Shown: in pieces, positions 51,321 through 61,420 of the stretch
Layout of the letters: every line of letters starts with the position of its first letter
Numbering within the stretch: the first letter of the stretch is position 1
Source of the DNA: Theocolax elegans
Lineage: Eukaryota > Arthropoda > Insecta > Hymenoptera > Cerocephalidae
Length of the DNA stretch: 64,000 nucleotides
Direction: 5' to 3'
NCBI GenBank assembly: GCA_026168455.1
Contig: CM047428.1
Location: forward strand, 18,876,759 to 18,940,758
Program-made: the position numbers and the translations under genes
Notes under the pieces: generated by a model
The model's input: the letters and a program-made list of their open reading frames with translations, nothing else
Databases searched by the model: none
Told to the model about the DNA's origin: nothing

Positions 51321-51840
51321 TGATGCAGTTTAAATTTAATAATTAAAGTAAATATTGTTCGATACACAAGATATTTAATAAAGTGCCATAAAACATTACG
51401 CTCTTTTTACGTATACATTGGTAAAATGTATATTAAAGATCGAGTAACGTATGAAATATTTTAGATCGAGTTTAATGTTTCAATTTTCGTGTTTTTACAA
51501 TGACATTTTTATTGAACGTCGCTCTGAATATTCGAATGCAAGTTCTCTATAAGTATACGAATGAAGTATATAGTTTAATTAATACATAGCTTAACATTTG
51601 TCGGTAGCAAAGGATTTAATCGTTTACGCGTTAATTTTGGTTAAATTAATAATAATAATAATAATAATATTAATCGTAGTTATTCGAGTAAAAATGATTT
51701 AACAAGTTTTAATATAAACATAAGTTATTTCTTTACATATTAATAACGAGACGAATTCTGTATACATGAGATAATATATTCTAAAATTCACGAAATGTCT
51801 GTAGAACGGGGTTAGTTATAAGATTATGGTCGAGTGAATT
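51321..51840. other. AT-rich DNA with (AAT)n microsatellite
   Basis: A+T-rich background containing about eight AAT triplets at 51646-51669. Confidence 0.6.
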
Positions 51841-52300
51841 TACTTTTCTTCCGTCTTGGCCTTTCTCTCGTAGCATAATATTTACGAATTCATGTAGCAG
51901 CTAGTCCTCGAGTCGCATTATAATGTTTATACCCCTCTCCTGTTACAAGGAATCGCAAGAGGAGATTCTAAAGCAAAGTACAAGTCCTAGCTCTCTCCGT
52001 CCGGCAGACATAAACTACTCCGTAGCATGTAGATCTAACAAGCCAAGCTTCGTTACGCAGCTACGACGCCTCCTCATATGAGAATGTATAAATCGAGGTT
52101 GAAAAGATATAAGACGATGGCACTAGAAACTCGAGAAATAAGGAAAAAAGGAGGAGCAAAAAAAAAATATACGTAGAAAGAGTGAAATTGTTATGACTCT
52201 GTTAGTCGGCAAAGGCGTAACCTGTGATTCGCGTCCGAGTTCAAAGGCGCTTGACTGTAAAACTACCTCATCGCGCGGGTCGCCTTCGCTTTACTATATA
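51841..52300. other. Moderately CpG-rich block
   Basis: GC-richer than its flanks, with scattered CpG and a purine/poly-A patch (52139-52170). No coding frame of note until the pyrimidine-driven frame starting at 52224, which is rejected. Confidence 0.25.
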
Positions 52301-52401
52301 TAATTTTCTTTTCTTTTTTCTCCTCTTTCTTACTTACTCGTTTTACCAAAGTTATTTCCCTTCTCTTATTTTTTCCTTATTACTATTTTTACTCCCTCTC
52401 T

Positions 52402-52440
<39 letters not shown>
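52301..52440. repeat. Pyrimidine tract with (CT)n microsatellite
   Basis: About 140 bp are almost entirely T and C, including a perfect CT run at about 52405-52438. The 107-codon plus frame across it is Phe/Leu/Ser low-complexity sequence. Confidence 0.8.
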
Positions 52441-52441
<1 letters not shown>

Positions 52442-53850
52442 CTTGTTTGTTTTTCCCTTCACTTTCTTAGAACTTCTTCGTCAAACAAGCTTTGCAATTT
52501 TTTTCATTTTCGACTCACTTTCTTTTTTTCCTAGCGAGCAACCGTAATATTAGACGGCGCATTTGCAGAATGAACCAAAGCGTTACCAAGGTTTGTAGAA
52601 GATTCTTTTTGCATACACCATCTTCTTTACGACTTTTCATACAAAATTAGATTCTTAATAATACTTGTAATGAAGATATTATTTACATCTAATTTTACCT
52701 TTCGCGCTCTACGTTTTAAAAGTGAATCCTCTTTGGTAGACTGCATCAAACGACTTGAAATTTCTTATTTATACCTCATGTTGCATTGTAAAAATTTAGT
52801 AACCGAGTACATTAAAATATTTTACCCTCAAACTTGTAAAGTAAAACGTAGAATAAAGTAAAATATAATATGCTTTTATAACTCCGTTAAATAAAATACA
52901 TAAAGTTGTTTTATTTTTACGAAAGTTATTTTTTTTATTATATTTATATTAATAATTGTAAACAAAGTAAATGTTGCAATTTAATCGTAAAATTCTAATG
53001 TTGTATCCGTATATAAATTATACCGTGGATTAAGCGATCGATAATAAGTGCTAAGACTCTCATAAAACAAAATTTATTACTTGACAAACTGCACGATTCC
53101 CTGTATTTTGTCGTAATTTTAAAGTTCAAGTAGTTAATTCGTTAAATATAGTTTAATAACATTTAAACCGGGAGACTCTTAGCTACTGAGCAGTTTCTAA
53201 GTGAGTTCAACTACCCGGTAGGTTTACCTTACACTTACAGGCTTACACATGCGCGACGAGCAATTTTAATTAAATACCTTACATATGAAATATTTAATAC
53301 ATTTTACAAGATAAATCTGATGATTATTTAATAATAATAATTTTTAAATGTTGTTATTCACAATTGTGTTTAACAGTTAACTCATATATTTTTTGCTCTT
53401 AAAAGTAAAAAAAAATATAGTTAAAAAAAGTAGTCAAAGTTTTATTTAGAGACGCGTTTTGTTAAATAAATATTTAAGTGTAATGGCGAATGTAAAAAAC
53501 CTTTCAAGCGGACAGCATAATTCGAATAAAAAACAAAGAGTGAAACACATGTATAAATTGGTGTTGATGTATAAAAACCATTCGCTTAATCTTCTTTACG
53601 AAAATTCAAAGTGATTATTAGAGTATTCATTGTAATACGATACATAATCCATGTACAGGATGTTCGGGTGTAATGAGGGGATCACAAGTAATAACCGTGG
53701 CACCCAAATATTGTTATTTACTATATTTAACATTGGTGAAAGCAAGAATAAGTAGATATTTACGATATTAGAATTCTGCAGATATATAGCATTTTATTAA
53801 ATTTCTAATTTTCCTTTTTTTTGTTACATCATTCTAATCGACTTGCCGCA
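52441..53850. other. AT-rich non-coding DNA with one small hairpin
   Basis: A+T-rich background. A 53-nt imperfect hairpin (53167-53219) has outer arms accggg and cccggt and inner arms actc/gagt and ttag/ctaa. It overlaps the third occurrence of ggtaggtttacc (53217-53228). No gene seen. Confidence 0.4.
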
Positions 53851-54260
53851 CAATTCGTATCGCAATATAATGCAAATCACAATTAAGTTGAAGCTCGGGA
53901 GGGCAGACCTGCGGCGAATTAATATCAAACGCACATGCAGCGCAACCTGGGAATCTCTTCAGAGAAGAGAGAGAGAGAGGGAGTACACACGTGCAGTAGG
54001 TAACACCGCAAAACGGCTGGGAGTACGAAAGAGGAAGTGCAGGAGAGACGTACAAAACAGTCATGACTGCGCTGAGTTCTCTTGACGTTGGTGGTGGAAA
54101 TCAAGCGCGTCGAAATTGTTCAGGAATTCGTAATAGTACTGCCTAGGTCTCCCTAGTCAACCAGAGAATATAATACTTTTCGTTGACTGACTAACCGCGG
54201 CTAGATTGAATTCTAGTCAACTTACGCTCTCGCGCGCGCGCACTGCGTTTACCTTGAATA
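53851..54260. other. CpG-rich block, function unknown
   Basis: GC-richer sequence with a GA patch (53966-53980) and a (CG)n-like run gcgcgcgcgc near 54233-54242. Antisense overlapping frames of 76 and 80 codons are not convincing. A regulatory role is possible. Confidence 0.3.
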
Positions 54261-55120
54261 TTGCAGAACCTCAGATTTCTTGCTTAGATTTAACGTTCAA
54301 TTATGTCTTAACTTTCTGCTTTTCAAATTTATAATCTCATTCACTTCGCAAATTATGTTATATGCTTCATAAGTAATTTTGCATTTTACTCTTTTAAAAA
54401 TTAATTCGGCGTATTAATAAAATTATGGATCGTCGTATGGAACAAATATTTTTCGTCGGAATTATTTATCACGCTAAAGTATTGATTCTGATGAATTGCG
54501 TTAGATTAGTAAATTTGAAGTCAGCTAATAAATGTGTGATTAGTAATACAAACCGCCAACTTGGAAACTTTATATAAAATTAAGTCAAATATACTTAACT
54601 TCCCTTAATGAATTTTGTATCCAATTAAAGTTTGGTCATCGATTACAGAGGTTTATATAAATTTTTCCTTCTTTTATTTTAGTTACGAACTAAATATTTT
54701 CAAAAATGAATATAATAACTATTTATTAATAATACTCGTATCTTCAAAATTAATTTGAATATAATATTTAAAAGTACTACGATAGTACACGCGTGTCGGT
54801 AAAATTAAGCCGAAAATTCGATATATTGAACTGTTTGTAAAAAGATCGAAAGTTTAAAATTCTTGACTACGCAAGCTAAATAAATGGAAGATAATCAATG
54901 TATTATATCATAGATTAAAAATATATATAATACGTGACGTTGCCCTGATATTCTCGACATCGCTTTCCTCTCGAAGGATTTTTTATTTGAATTTATCAAC
55001 AAGAGAGAATCATGATATTAATAAAGTTTGCGTACAATATATCCGATAATACTGTTCGTACTCCCCGGAATTATGTACCCAGTTGAATGAGAGAGGGCTT
55101 CCATATATTTCGAAAGTTTA
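54261..55120. other. AT-rich non-coding DNA
   Basis: A+T-rich background, no gene seen. Confidence 0.5.
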
Positions 55121-55590
55121 AAGTGACTTTTGAAGAAGAACAACGAGGTGCACGTAGGATTGGTAATCGGCTTGTTATTGCAGTTCACCTGGGTTTGAAA
55201 AGCGCGACCGAGTGAAAATAATGTGAATTTCAATGTACTGGATGGTAAAGGACAATTCATCCGGGAGTAAAAATCGTACGAACATATGTGTATAGAAAAT
55301 ACGTTCTCTTTCTCCTATTAGATCGCGTGTCGAAATATATAATAGTCTCTTTGCGGAGGACCGGTTGATGGTCATCAGTTGAATCTCGCCTAGTTCGGAG
55401 TGTGCCACCAAGTGCTCCTCTAATCACTCGCCACACCTTTAATTCATACATTTGCAAAGCCTTTGACTATCTACGCTTGGTACACACTATGATCCCTGAT
55501 CCGTATCTCCTCGATTAAAACGATAAATAGGCGACGTACGAGTGCGCAATCTCGCGAGTTCATTCCTAACAAGATTATTTTCCCGACGTT
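55121..55590. other. Moderately GC-rich block
   Basis: GC-richer than the flanks and without microsatellites. Three overlapping minus frames (66-80 codons) in different phases cancel one another as gene candidates. No motif stands out. Confidence 0.25.
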
Positions 55591-57700
55591 AATAACAATG
55601 CACCTCTTTTACATACACGGAGTGAAAAAAATATCAATAATTACTATCCTGCTTAGTAGTGATTAATATATACGTGTCAAGTAATTGGGAATTATGATGC
55701 AAAAAGAAAGAAAAAAAGTACTCGTTACTTATTATTTTAGTATTCAGTGGTATGAATTACAAGTAGTAAGTCCAAAATTGTTTACTAGGCGTCTATAGTA
55801 ATCATTGCTATTTTGTTTCTCTCCGTGTACCTTTTCGTCCTCGTATAACATCTGGTGCAATATTGCAACATATTTATTTAGATTTTCTATAATTTTACCG
55901 TCTTTGAGTTTAACATTATTTTTTAAAACCAGTTATTATTCACTTGTATTATTACGAAAATCCACTTAAACTTATAACCCTTTTTAGTGAAAATCAAATC
56001 TACATTCGCTCCTAATAAGAGGGTCCCATACTCAATTTTTGTTGATTAATTAATAAAAAACTAAAAGAGTAAAATTTAACTGTGTTCTGAATTTCAGACT
56101 AAAATCACTTACCAACAACTGCTCAATTCTGCGCAACTTTTTAAGCTTAGGTTCTCAATTCCTAAGACTTTTCTCGAAAACGAATTAGTATTTTAGTTTT
56201 ACTTTTTTATTTACAGATTTATTATCAATTATCGCATTTGTTACAACACATTTTGTTTTAATATAGACAGGTTCTTAAAATTATTGATAGCTTGAGTCAT
56301 AATTTTATCTTGAATATTTATCAATTCAATATTTAGAATCATAAACTTTTTTAAAATTTAAATTTTATTGAATTCGCATACATGCATTTACCATTAACTG
56401 CATTAAATAATCAGCAATTTATTAAGAAATTTAATCAAGATTAAGTATAAAAAAAACGTTATAATAACCTATAATTATCTGTCTTCTGTAGAGAACGTTA
56501 TAACTTTAAGGGTTAAATATTATAAGTACGATTTTTCTTCATTGAAAATGGAGTACATTTATTTTATGCAGTGGGGTCAAAGAATTAATTAAACTAGCAA
56601 GAAAATAAATTGTTTTAAAATCAATAATACTTTCATATTCATAAGTAATTGCAAACTACATTCTAATAATACACGCTCAACTAAAAATTTTAACGAGCAC
56701 CCGCATAATTTTAGTTTGATAATCGACGAATTTTCAAGTGTAATCATACCCTACTACAATCCACGGAAGTTTTACGTAAAAGATGAACTCCCGTAATAGA
56801 TGTGTGAACTACATATTATACTGTTAACACACACGCCCACATCTACAAAACGCTTGCAGTTCGTGAATAATTTTTAAGTATAAAATATTCTATTTCATAA
56901 GTGAATAATATTTCAAAAGCTTTAACAAATGCATTGTATAATATATAAATGTAAAATATGCTAGAATTAATTACTGCACGTTAATATTACATTTATTGTG
57001 ATAAATGAATATGATTTCAAAATGTTGGTTTACTCACCGAGATACTATTTTATTCTCAAATTTCATTTTCTTTATTAACTTGATGAATGTTACAATCATA
57101 AAATGAGTGTATCATTGTATATTTTATTTATCCGGTTATTGAACTCAACAAGTTTATTTAACAAATTAATTTAAAAGATCGATATCACATTCGACGTTGT
57201 AAAATCATGTATTTATTAAATTAAAATTATATTTGTAAAGGAGATATTAACAAACAGTTATAAAATTTTCGAATGAGATCGGACACTGGTAATTACACGT
57301 GCACAGTGAATCCGTGGACTCAAAAATATTATTACCGTTACATCTTGTATTTAAATTGAAAGGTCAAAAGAAAGAGGGAAATCGTGAAATGTTAATACAG
57401 GAAAATTATTTAAGATATTTCCAAAGCAATAAATCAATGTATACAATGTAGTTGTGACAATCTAGCACGAATTCCGTGTCCACGAAAGAAAACGAAGCGT
57501 TTCTAAAGAACGATAAAAATAAAGAAATAATAAACGAAAGCTATTTGAATTCGCTTATTGTGCATCCGTTCGAACAAAACCGCCGATTTAAAGGGATATA
57601 AAAAAAAGGGAACATCGCGATCCGCTAAACCGAGAGGCATACAAAATCCAAAAATAATAGATCTTACGTGATAAGCGAGAAAGAAATAGAAAAGTAGAGT
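55591..57700. other. Long AT-rich non-coding stretch
   Basis: More than 2 kb of A+T-rich DNA without any open frame of 60 codons, RNA gene, microsatellite or structured repeat that I can recognise. Confidence 0.6.
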
Positions 57701-58100
57701 ACAAAACGAGCAGGAGCATATCGGGAGCAGTCTGCGTTTGGCGTGCCGAATAGTCGTCCAGTCTTGCGAATCGCGTATCGATCGGCTCGACTTTAGCCTG
57801 TATATTCACGTTTGCTCGATCGACGCTCGATCGCTTTTCGCCCCGAGATTCAATTTCCGGTTCGATCGTACAGAGTGAGAGACGGAGAGGGAGGCGAAGG
57901 GCCGGTACTCTCCGGTACTTGTTTCGGCGGTAGCCGGCCGACCGCCACGTCGACGCCTTTGTTTTTCGGAGCATCGATTTCACCTGTGAAATTGCAAACG
58001 CCGGGGCTTCTTGTGTGTATTTTTAGAATCGACAAATCTCATCGGCGAGCGCACGGAATCGTTCGAACTTCACCCCGCTAAGTCACCCTCCTACTTCTCC
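57701..58100. promoter_or_regulatory. CpG-dense, repeat-free block, candidate regulatory DNA
   Basis: About 400 bp of CpG-dense sequence are free of microsatellites, one of the most CpG-rich complex blocks in the window. It contains a tttcac-ct-gtgaaa palindrome near 57977-57990 that includes a CACCTG E-box. A 131-codon minus frame (57588-57983) and an 89-codon plus frame overlap antisense. The minus frame is basic and shows no domain, so I do not call it. A CpG-rich promoter or enhancer is plausible; no TATA box or initiator could be pinned down. Confidence 0.3.
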
Positions 58101-59247
58101 CGCTTCAACGCGTGTAGATCAATGTTGGAATTATCTGGATTTGACTTTTATACTTTTAGATGAGGAATCTTTCGTGCGGTCCGCTCAACGCAAACTCATT
58201 TATTCCTTTTTACCTTTTTTTTCTTTGAAACTGACGGTGAGTGGTAATCGATTGATTAACTAAATTTTTACTTCCTTCCGCGTTCTTAACTTCGGTAATA
58301 AAATAACATATGGTTATTACTATATTTTCTTTTCATAATCCTGTGTTTTATTTTCTTACACACATGTTTACATAGTTTAAACAAACTATAATAATTTTAT
58401 ACTAAAACTTTTAAAATAAAGAATTTTCAGTTTGTTTTCCATAGTTGAAATTGTTCGCAAGGACGAAAAAGAAAATTACAATTTATAAATATAATCAAAT
58501 AACGAATAAAATATTTAATTTAAAAATAAGACTATACACGCATGGGTAAATGTAATTTAATTTTTAATCTTTGTTGTTAGCTTTTTTTTCTACACAATGT
58601 ATAAATTTATACTAGAATTTGCTCGTTAAATTTTAAAACACCTGCAGAAGCGAATGTTACCTTTGCACTAATACTATATTACATATAGAATATATGCAGT
58701 ATCGAATAAAGGAAATAGTTAATAAAAATAAAATACGAATTTTAATGCTATTTTTAGAAATTAATCAAATACTGAAAATTCCATATTGATTTGAGGATTG
58801 AAGAAAATATGCGAAAAATTGACAAGGTAATTTACCAGAATTCAACAGTATTGGTCAAAAAAACAAAAGGGTAAAACAATAAATTATATGTATATCTTGC
58901 TTTCATCGAGAAATAGTAGGAAAAGGTATTTTTAGCTTGCGAAAAAGTTTAAAAATTCTTCGAAACTCAAATTGACTTCTCCGTAAACTTGAGTTCTTTT
59001 CAAACAATGCTTCCAGTCACAGAAAAAAAAGGAAAGATCGCCCAAGCATTTTATATTTAATCCTTCATTCGTCGAAATTCACCCAGTCAACTTTTCGAAA
59101 GCTACCGGATAATATGGAGAAGAAAAAGAAAAAGAATGCGAAATTAAGGGGGTTCCAAAGTCAATTTTTATCCTCCCTACCTTATCGACTGAGTAAATCA
59201 AATAATCGATTATAATTAGATAATTATATTATTTTACGGAGAAATAA
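58101..59247. other. AT-rich non-coding DNA
   Basis: A+T-rich background leading to the short foldback element. No gene seen. Confidence 0.5.
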
Positions 59248-59460
59248 GAGTTCATTGCCCTTCGTATATGGATTATTTAAGTGTGTGCAAAATTTGGGAC
59301 ATCAAAATTATCACGTTTTTGTTTAAACCCTTACCAAAAATTTTGAGTATGCTGCGCCCGTCTCACATTTTTGGTAAGGGATTAAATACAAACGAAATAA
59401 TATTTTTGTCTCAAACTTTGTACATAGTTAACTTATTCATATACGAAGGGAAGTGTACTC
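59248..59460. mobile_element. 213-bp imperfect foldback element (MITE-like)
   Basis: Two inverted arms of about 95 bp (59248-59345 and 59364-59460) surround a short centre that includes tgctgcgcccgt. Read inwards both arms contain cccttcgtatatg, caaa.tttg.gacaaaa-type words and cccttaccaaaaat. Overall arm similarity is moderate (roughly 70% by eye), so this is older than the palindrome at 25.1 kb. The 77-codon plus frame (59268-59501) lies across it and is not a gene. It may be a decayed MITE or a source of hairpin RNA. Confidence 0.6.
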
Positions 59461-59539
59461 ATAAATATATTCAGTACATTAAAAAAAATAGTAGACTTTG
59501 ATACCGCAACAGTAACAAAATAAATTCTTACGCCATAAA

Positions 59540-59680
59540 TTACCGTTCGGTGGCGCTAGCGGTAGAAAGATACGAAGGTTACGCGAGCGCGGCAGCCGCC
59601 ATCTTAGACTGTCGGCTGCACGGCAAACAGTCAACTTTTTTCAAAGTTGTCGACTGGACGTGCAAACATATTGATATGCA
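59540..59680. promoter_or_regulatory. CpG-rich patch with YY1/Pho- and CTCF-like motifs
   Basis: About 140 bp of CpG-rich DNA lie between the foldback element and the satellite. The word gccgccatctt (59595-59605) is, in reverse complement, aagatggcggc, a perfect match to the consensus AAnATGGCGGC known for YY1 and related to the Pho site of insects. The word ggtggcgcta (59549-59558) resembles the core of CTCF sites. Two motif matches are weak evidence, but both occur in promoters and boundary elements, and the patch stands right at the edge of a tandem array. Confidence 0.35.
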
Positions 59681-59714
59681 CACACAAGGATCATGAAACA
59701 AAACTTTTATGTTT

Positions 59715-60565
59715 ATAGGTTAAACATTTAAGCAAATTAAATAACAGGCTCATTTTAGTACGCAGAAATAACCAAAATACTGAATGTCTATTATTAGTTG
59801 GAGAGTGGGGACTTCGTGGTGCGTGCGCTCCGTCGATCGTCTGCGTACACGCACCACGAAGTCATTGTTACCGCTCGATTCAACCCGTTTGATTATTATA
59901 AAAAAAATCTTTCGGTATTCAATGTCGTCTTATTTTCTGATTACGTTAAATATTAAAGTAAATTAATTAACAGGCGCATTTTAGTACGCAGGAATAACCA
60001 AAATACTGAATGTCTATTATTAGTTGGAGAGTGGGGACTTCGTGGTGCGTGCGCTCCGTCGATCGTCTGCGTACACGCACCACGAAGTCATTTTTACCGC
60101 TCGATTCAACCCGTTTGATTATTATAAAAAAAATCTTTCGGTATTCAATGTCGTCTTATTACTTTGAATAAGTTAAACATTTAAGCAAATTAAATAACAG
60201 GCTCATTTTAGTACGCAGAAATAACCAAAATACTGAATGTCTATTATTAGTTGGAGAGTGGGGACTTCGTGGTGCGTGCGCTCCGTCGATCGCCTGCGTA
60301 CACGCACCACGAAGTCATTGTTACCGCTCGATTCAACCCGTTTGATTATTATAAAAAAAATCTTTCGGTATTCAATGTCGTCTTATTTTCTGATTACGTT
60401 AAATATTAAAGTAAATTAATTAACAGGCGCATTTTAGTACGCATGAATAACTAAAATACTGAATGTCTATTATTAGATGGAGAGTGGGGACTTCGTGGTG
60501 CGTGCGCTCCGTCGATCGCCTGCGTACACGCACCACGAACTCGCATTTGTTGCTCAATTCGCGTG
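59715..60565 (+). repeat. 226-bp hairpin satellite, proximal block (4 units)
   Basis: Four tandem monomers with a period of 226-227 bp. I use the shared word actgaatgtctat as phase marker: its ATG lies at 59784, 60010, 60237 and 60463. Each monomer has a GC-rich part with a hairpin and an AT-rich spacer. The hairpins (54 nt; 59810-59863, 60036-60089, 60263-60316, 60489-60542) have a 16-bp stem gacttcgtggtgcgtg/cacgcaccacgaagtc and a loop region centred on cgatcg. The fourth unit has a stem mismatch and decays after 60542. The identical 60-codon frames in several units are translations of the satellite and stop within each unit, so I do not call them genes. Confidence 0.95.
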
Positions 60566-60848
60566 TGTCACGTCAATCTGGAAAAATTAAAAATATTGCT
60601 GCTACGTTTATAAGATTTGAAATAAACAAATTTTTCCGTTATAAACTAACAATATATATAATGATAAAACGTTTCTTAACGAAGTTCCCGAGTGTCTCAT
60701 CTCGGTCGTGATCCGACCCGTCTAGTCCGTGCGCGCATGCGCATTGCGTTGGAATCAACATGATGCGCGCGTACGTAGTACGCCCGTGCGGTCATCTATC
60801 GATATACGCGTACATTCGCGCTTCTTGCCGATCTGTCAACGAGTTCTA

Positions 60849-61064
60849 CATTGTATTGCTGATGACCTAGTGCTTTTTATTCAACACCGGCTCCCTATAT
60901 GATTAAAGTGGAGTTGTGGATTTTGTTTAGAGGTAAGTTGTTTAGCCGTAGAGGAACTTTGTTATTTATATAGTTATATTACAAGCGGAAAGGTTGGTGT
61001 TCCCCTAACCTCTCAATTGATATCAGAAGGCAATTGTATACCTTTTTATGCATCCTTTCTTCCT
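60849..61064 (+). repeat. Internal duplication, copy 1
   Basis: Paired with 61219-61420. The right 133 bp (60932-61064) are identical to 61288-61420, whereas the left 80 bp show a 14-bp length difference and roughly ten substitutions. The change from diverged to identical falls exactly at the splice-donor-like ggtaagt. Confidence 0.9.
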
Positions 61065-61218
61065 GTTTCCCAGTATACCATTATTTAGTAGTTTGCTTTG
61101 TCTAATTTTTTAATATATTCTCAGAAAACCGTGCACTGGGCGTCAACAATCATCGGAGCCAATCTGTATACGTGTTGCTGTTCCTCAGACTTGGACGTGG
61201 TGCGACGGGCTGATTCTT

Positions 61219-61420
61219 CATTGTATTGCTTTTTCTTCAATACCGGCTCGCTATAGGATTAACGTGTAGTTCCGGGTTTTATTTACAGGTAAGTTGTTTA
61301 GCCGTAGAGGAACTTTGTTATTTATATAGTTATATTACAAGCGGAAAGGTTGGTGTTCCCCTAACCTCTCAATTGATATCAGAAGGCAATTGTATACCTT
61401 TTTATGCATCCTTTCTTCCT
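61219..61420 (+). repeat. Internal duplication, copy 2
   Basis: Second copy of 60849-61064. It ends at cctttcttcct exactly where the distal satellite block starts, so the satellite junction replaces the sequence that follows copy 1 (gtttcccagtatacc). Confidence 0.9.

Larger units (their letters stand above)
60566..61420 (+). promoter_or_regulatory. CpG-rich promoter-like segment splitting the array
   Basis: This segment interrupts the satellite. Its part at 60690-60850 is very CpG-dense and contains cgcgcatgcgca (60732-60743), a perfect match to the NRF-1 consensus YGCGCATGCGCR, a site typical of CpG-rich promoters. Downstream, a splice-donor-like ag|gtaagt occurs at 60932/60933 and again, as cag|gtaagt, at 61288/61289. 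Between them a pyrimidine-rich acceptor-like tattctcag ends at 61124. One reading is a transcript with an exon ending at 60932, an intron 60933-61124 and an exon 61125-61288, whose second intron enters the satellite. No long coding frame accompanies it, so any product would be a 5' UTR or a non-coding RNA. This model is inference from short signals. Confidence 0.35.

Noticed and set aside
57588..57983. Minus-strand 131-codon frame
   Set aside because: It lies in a CpG-dense block where stop codons are rare by composition, overlaps an antisense 89-codon frame, and shows no known domain or splice context.
59810..59863. Satellite hairpin as a microRNA precursor
   Set aside because: The 16-bp perfect stem with a palindromic loop is short for a typical animal precursor and is tandemly repeated; no small-RNA evidence is available. 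Kept as a structural observation only.
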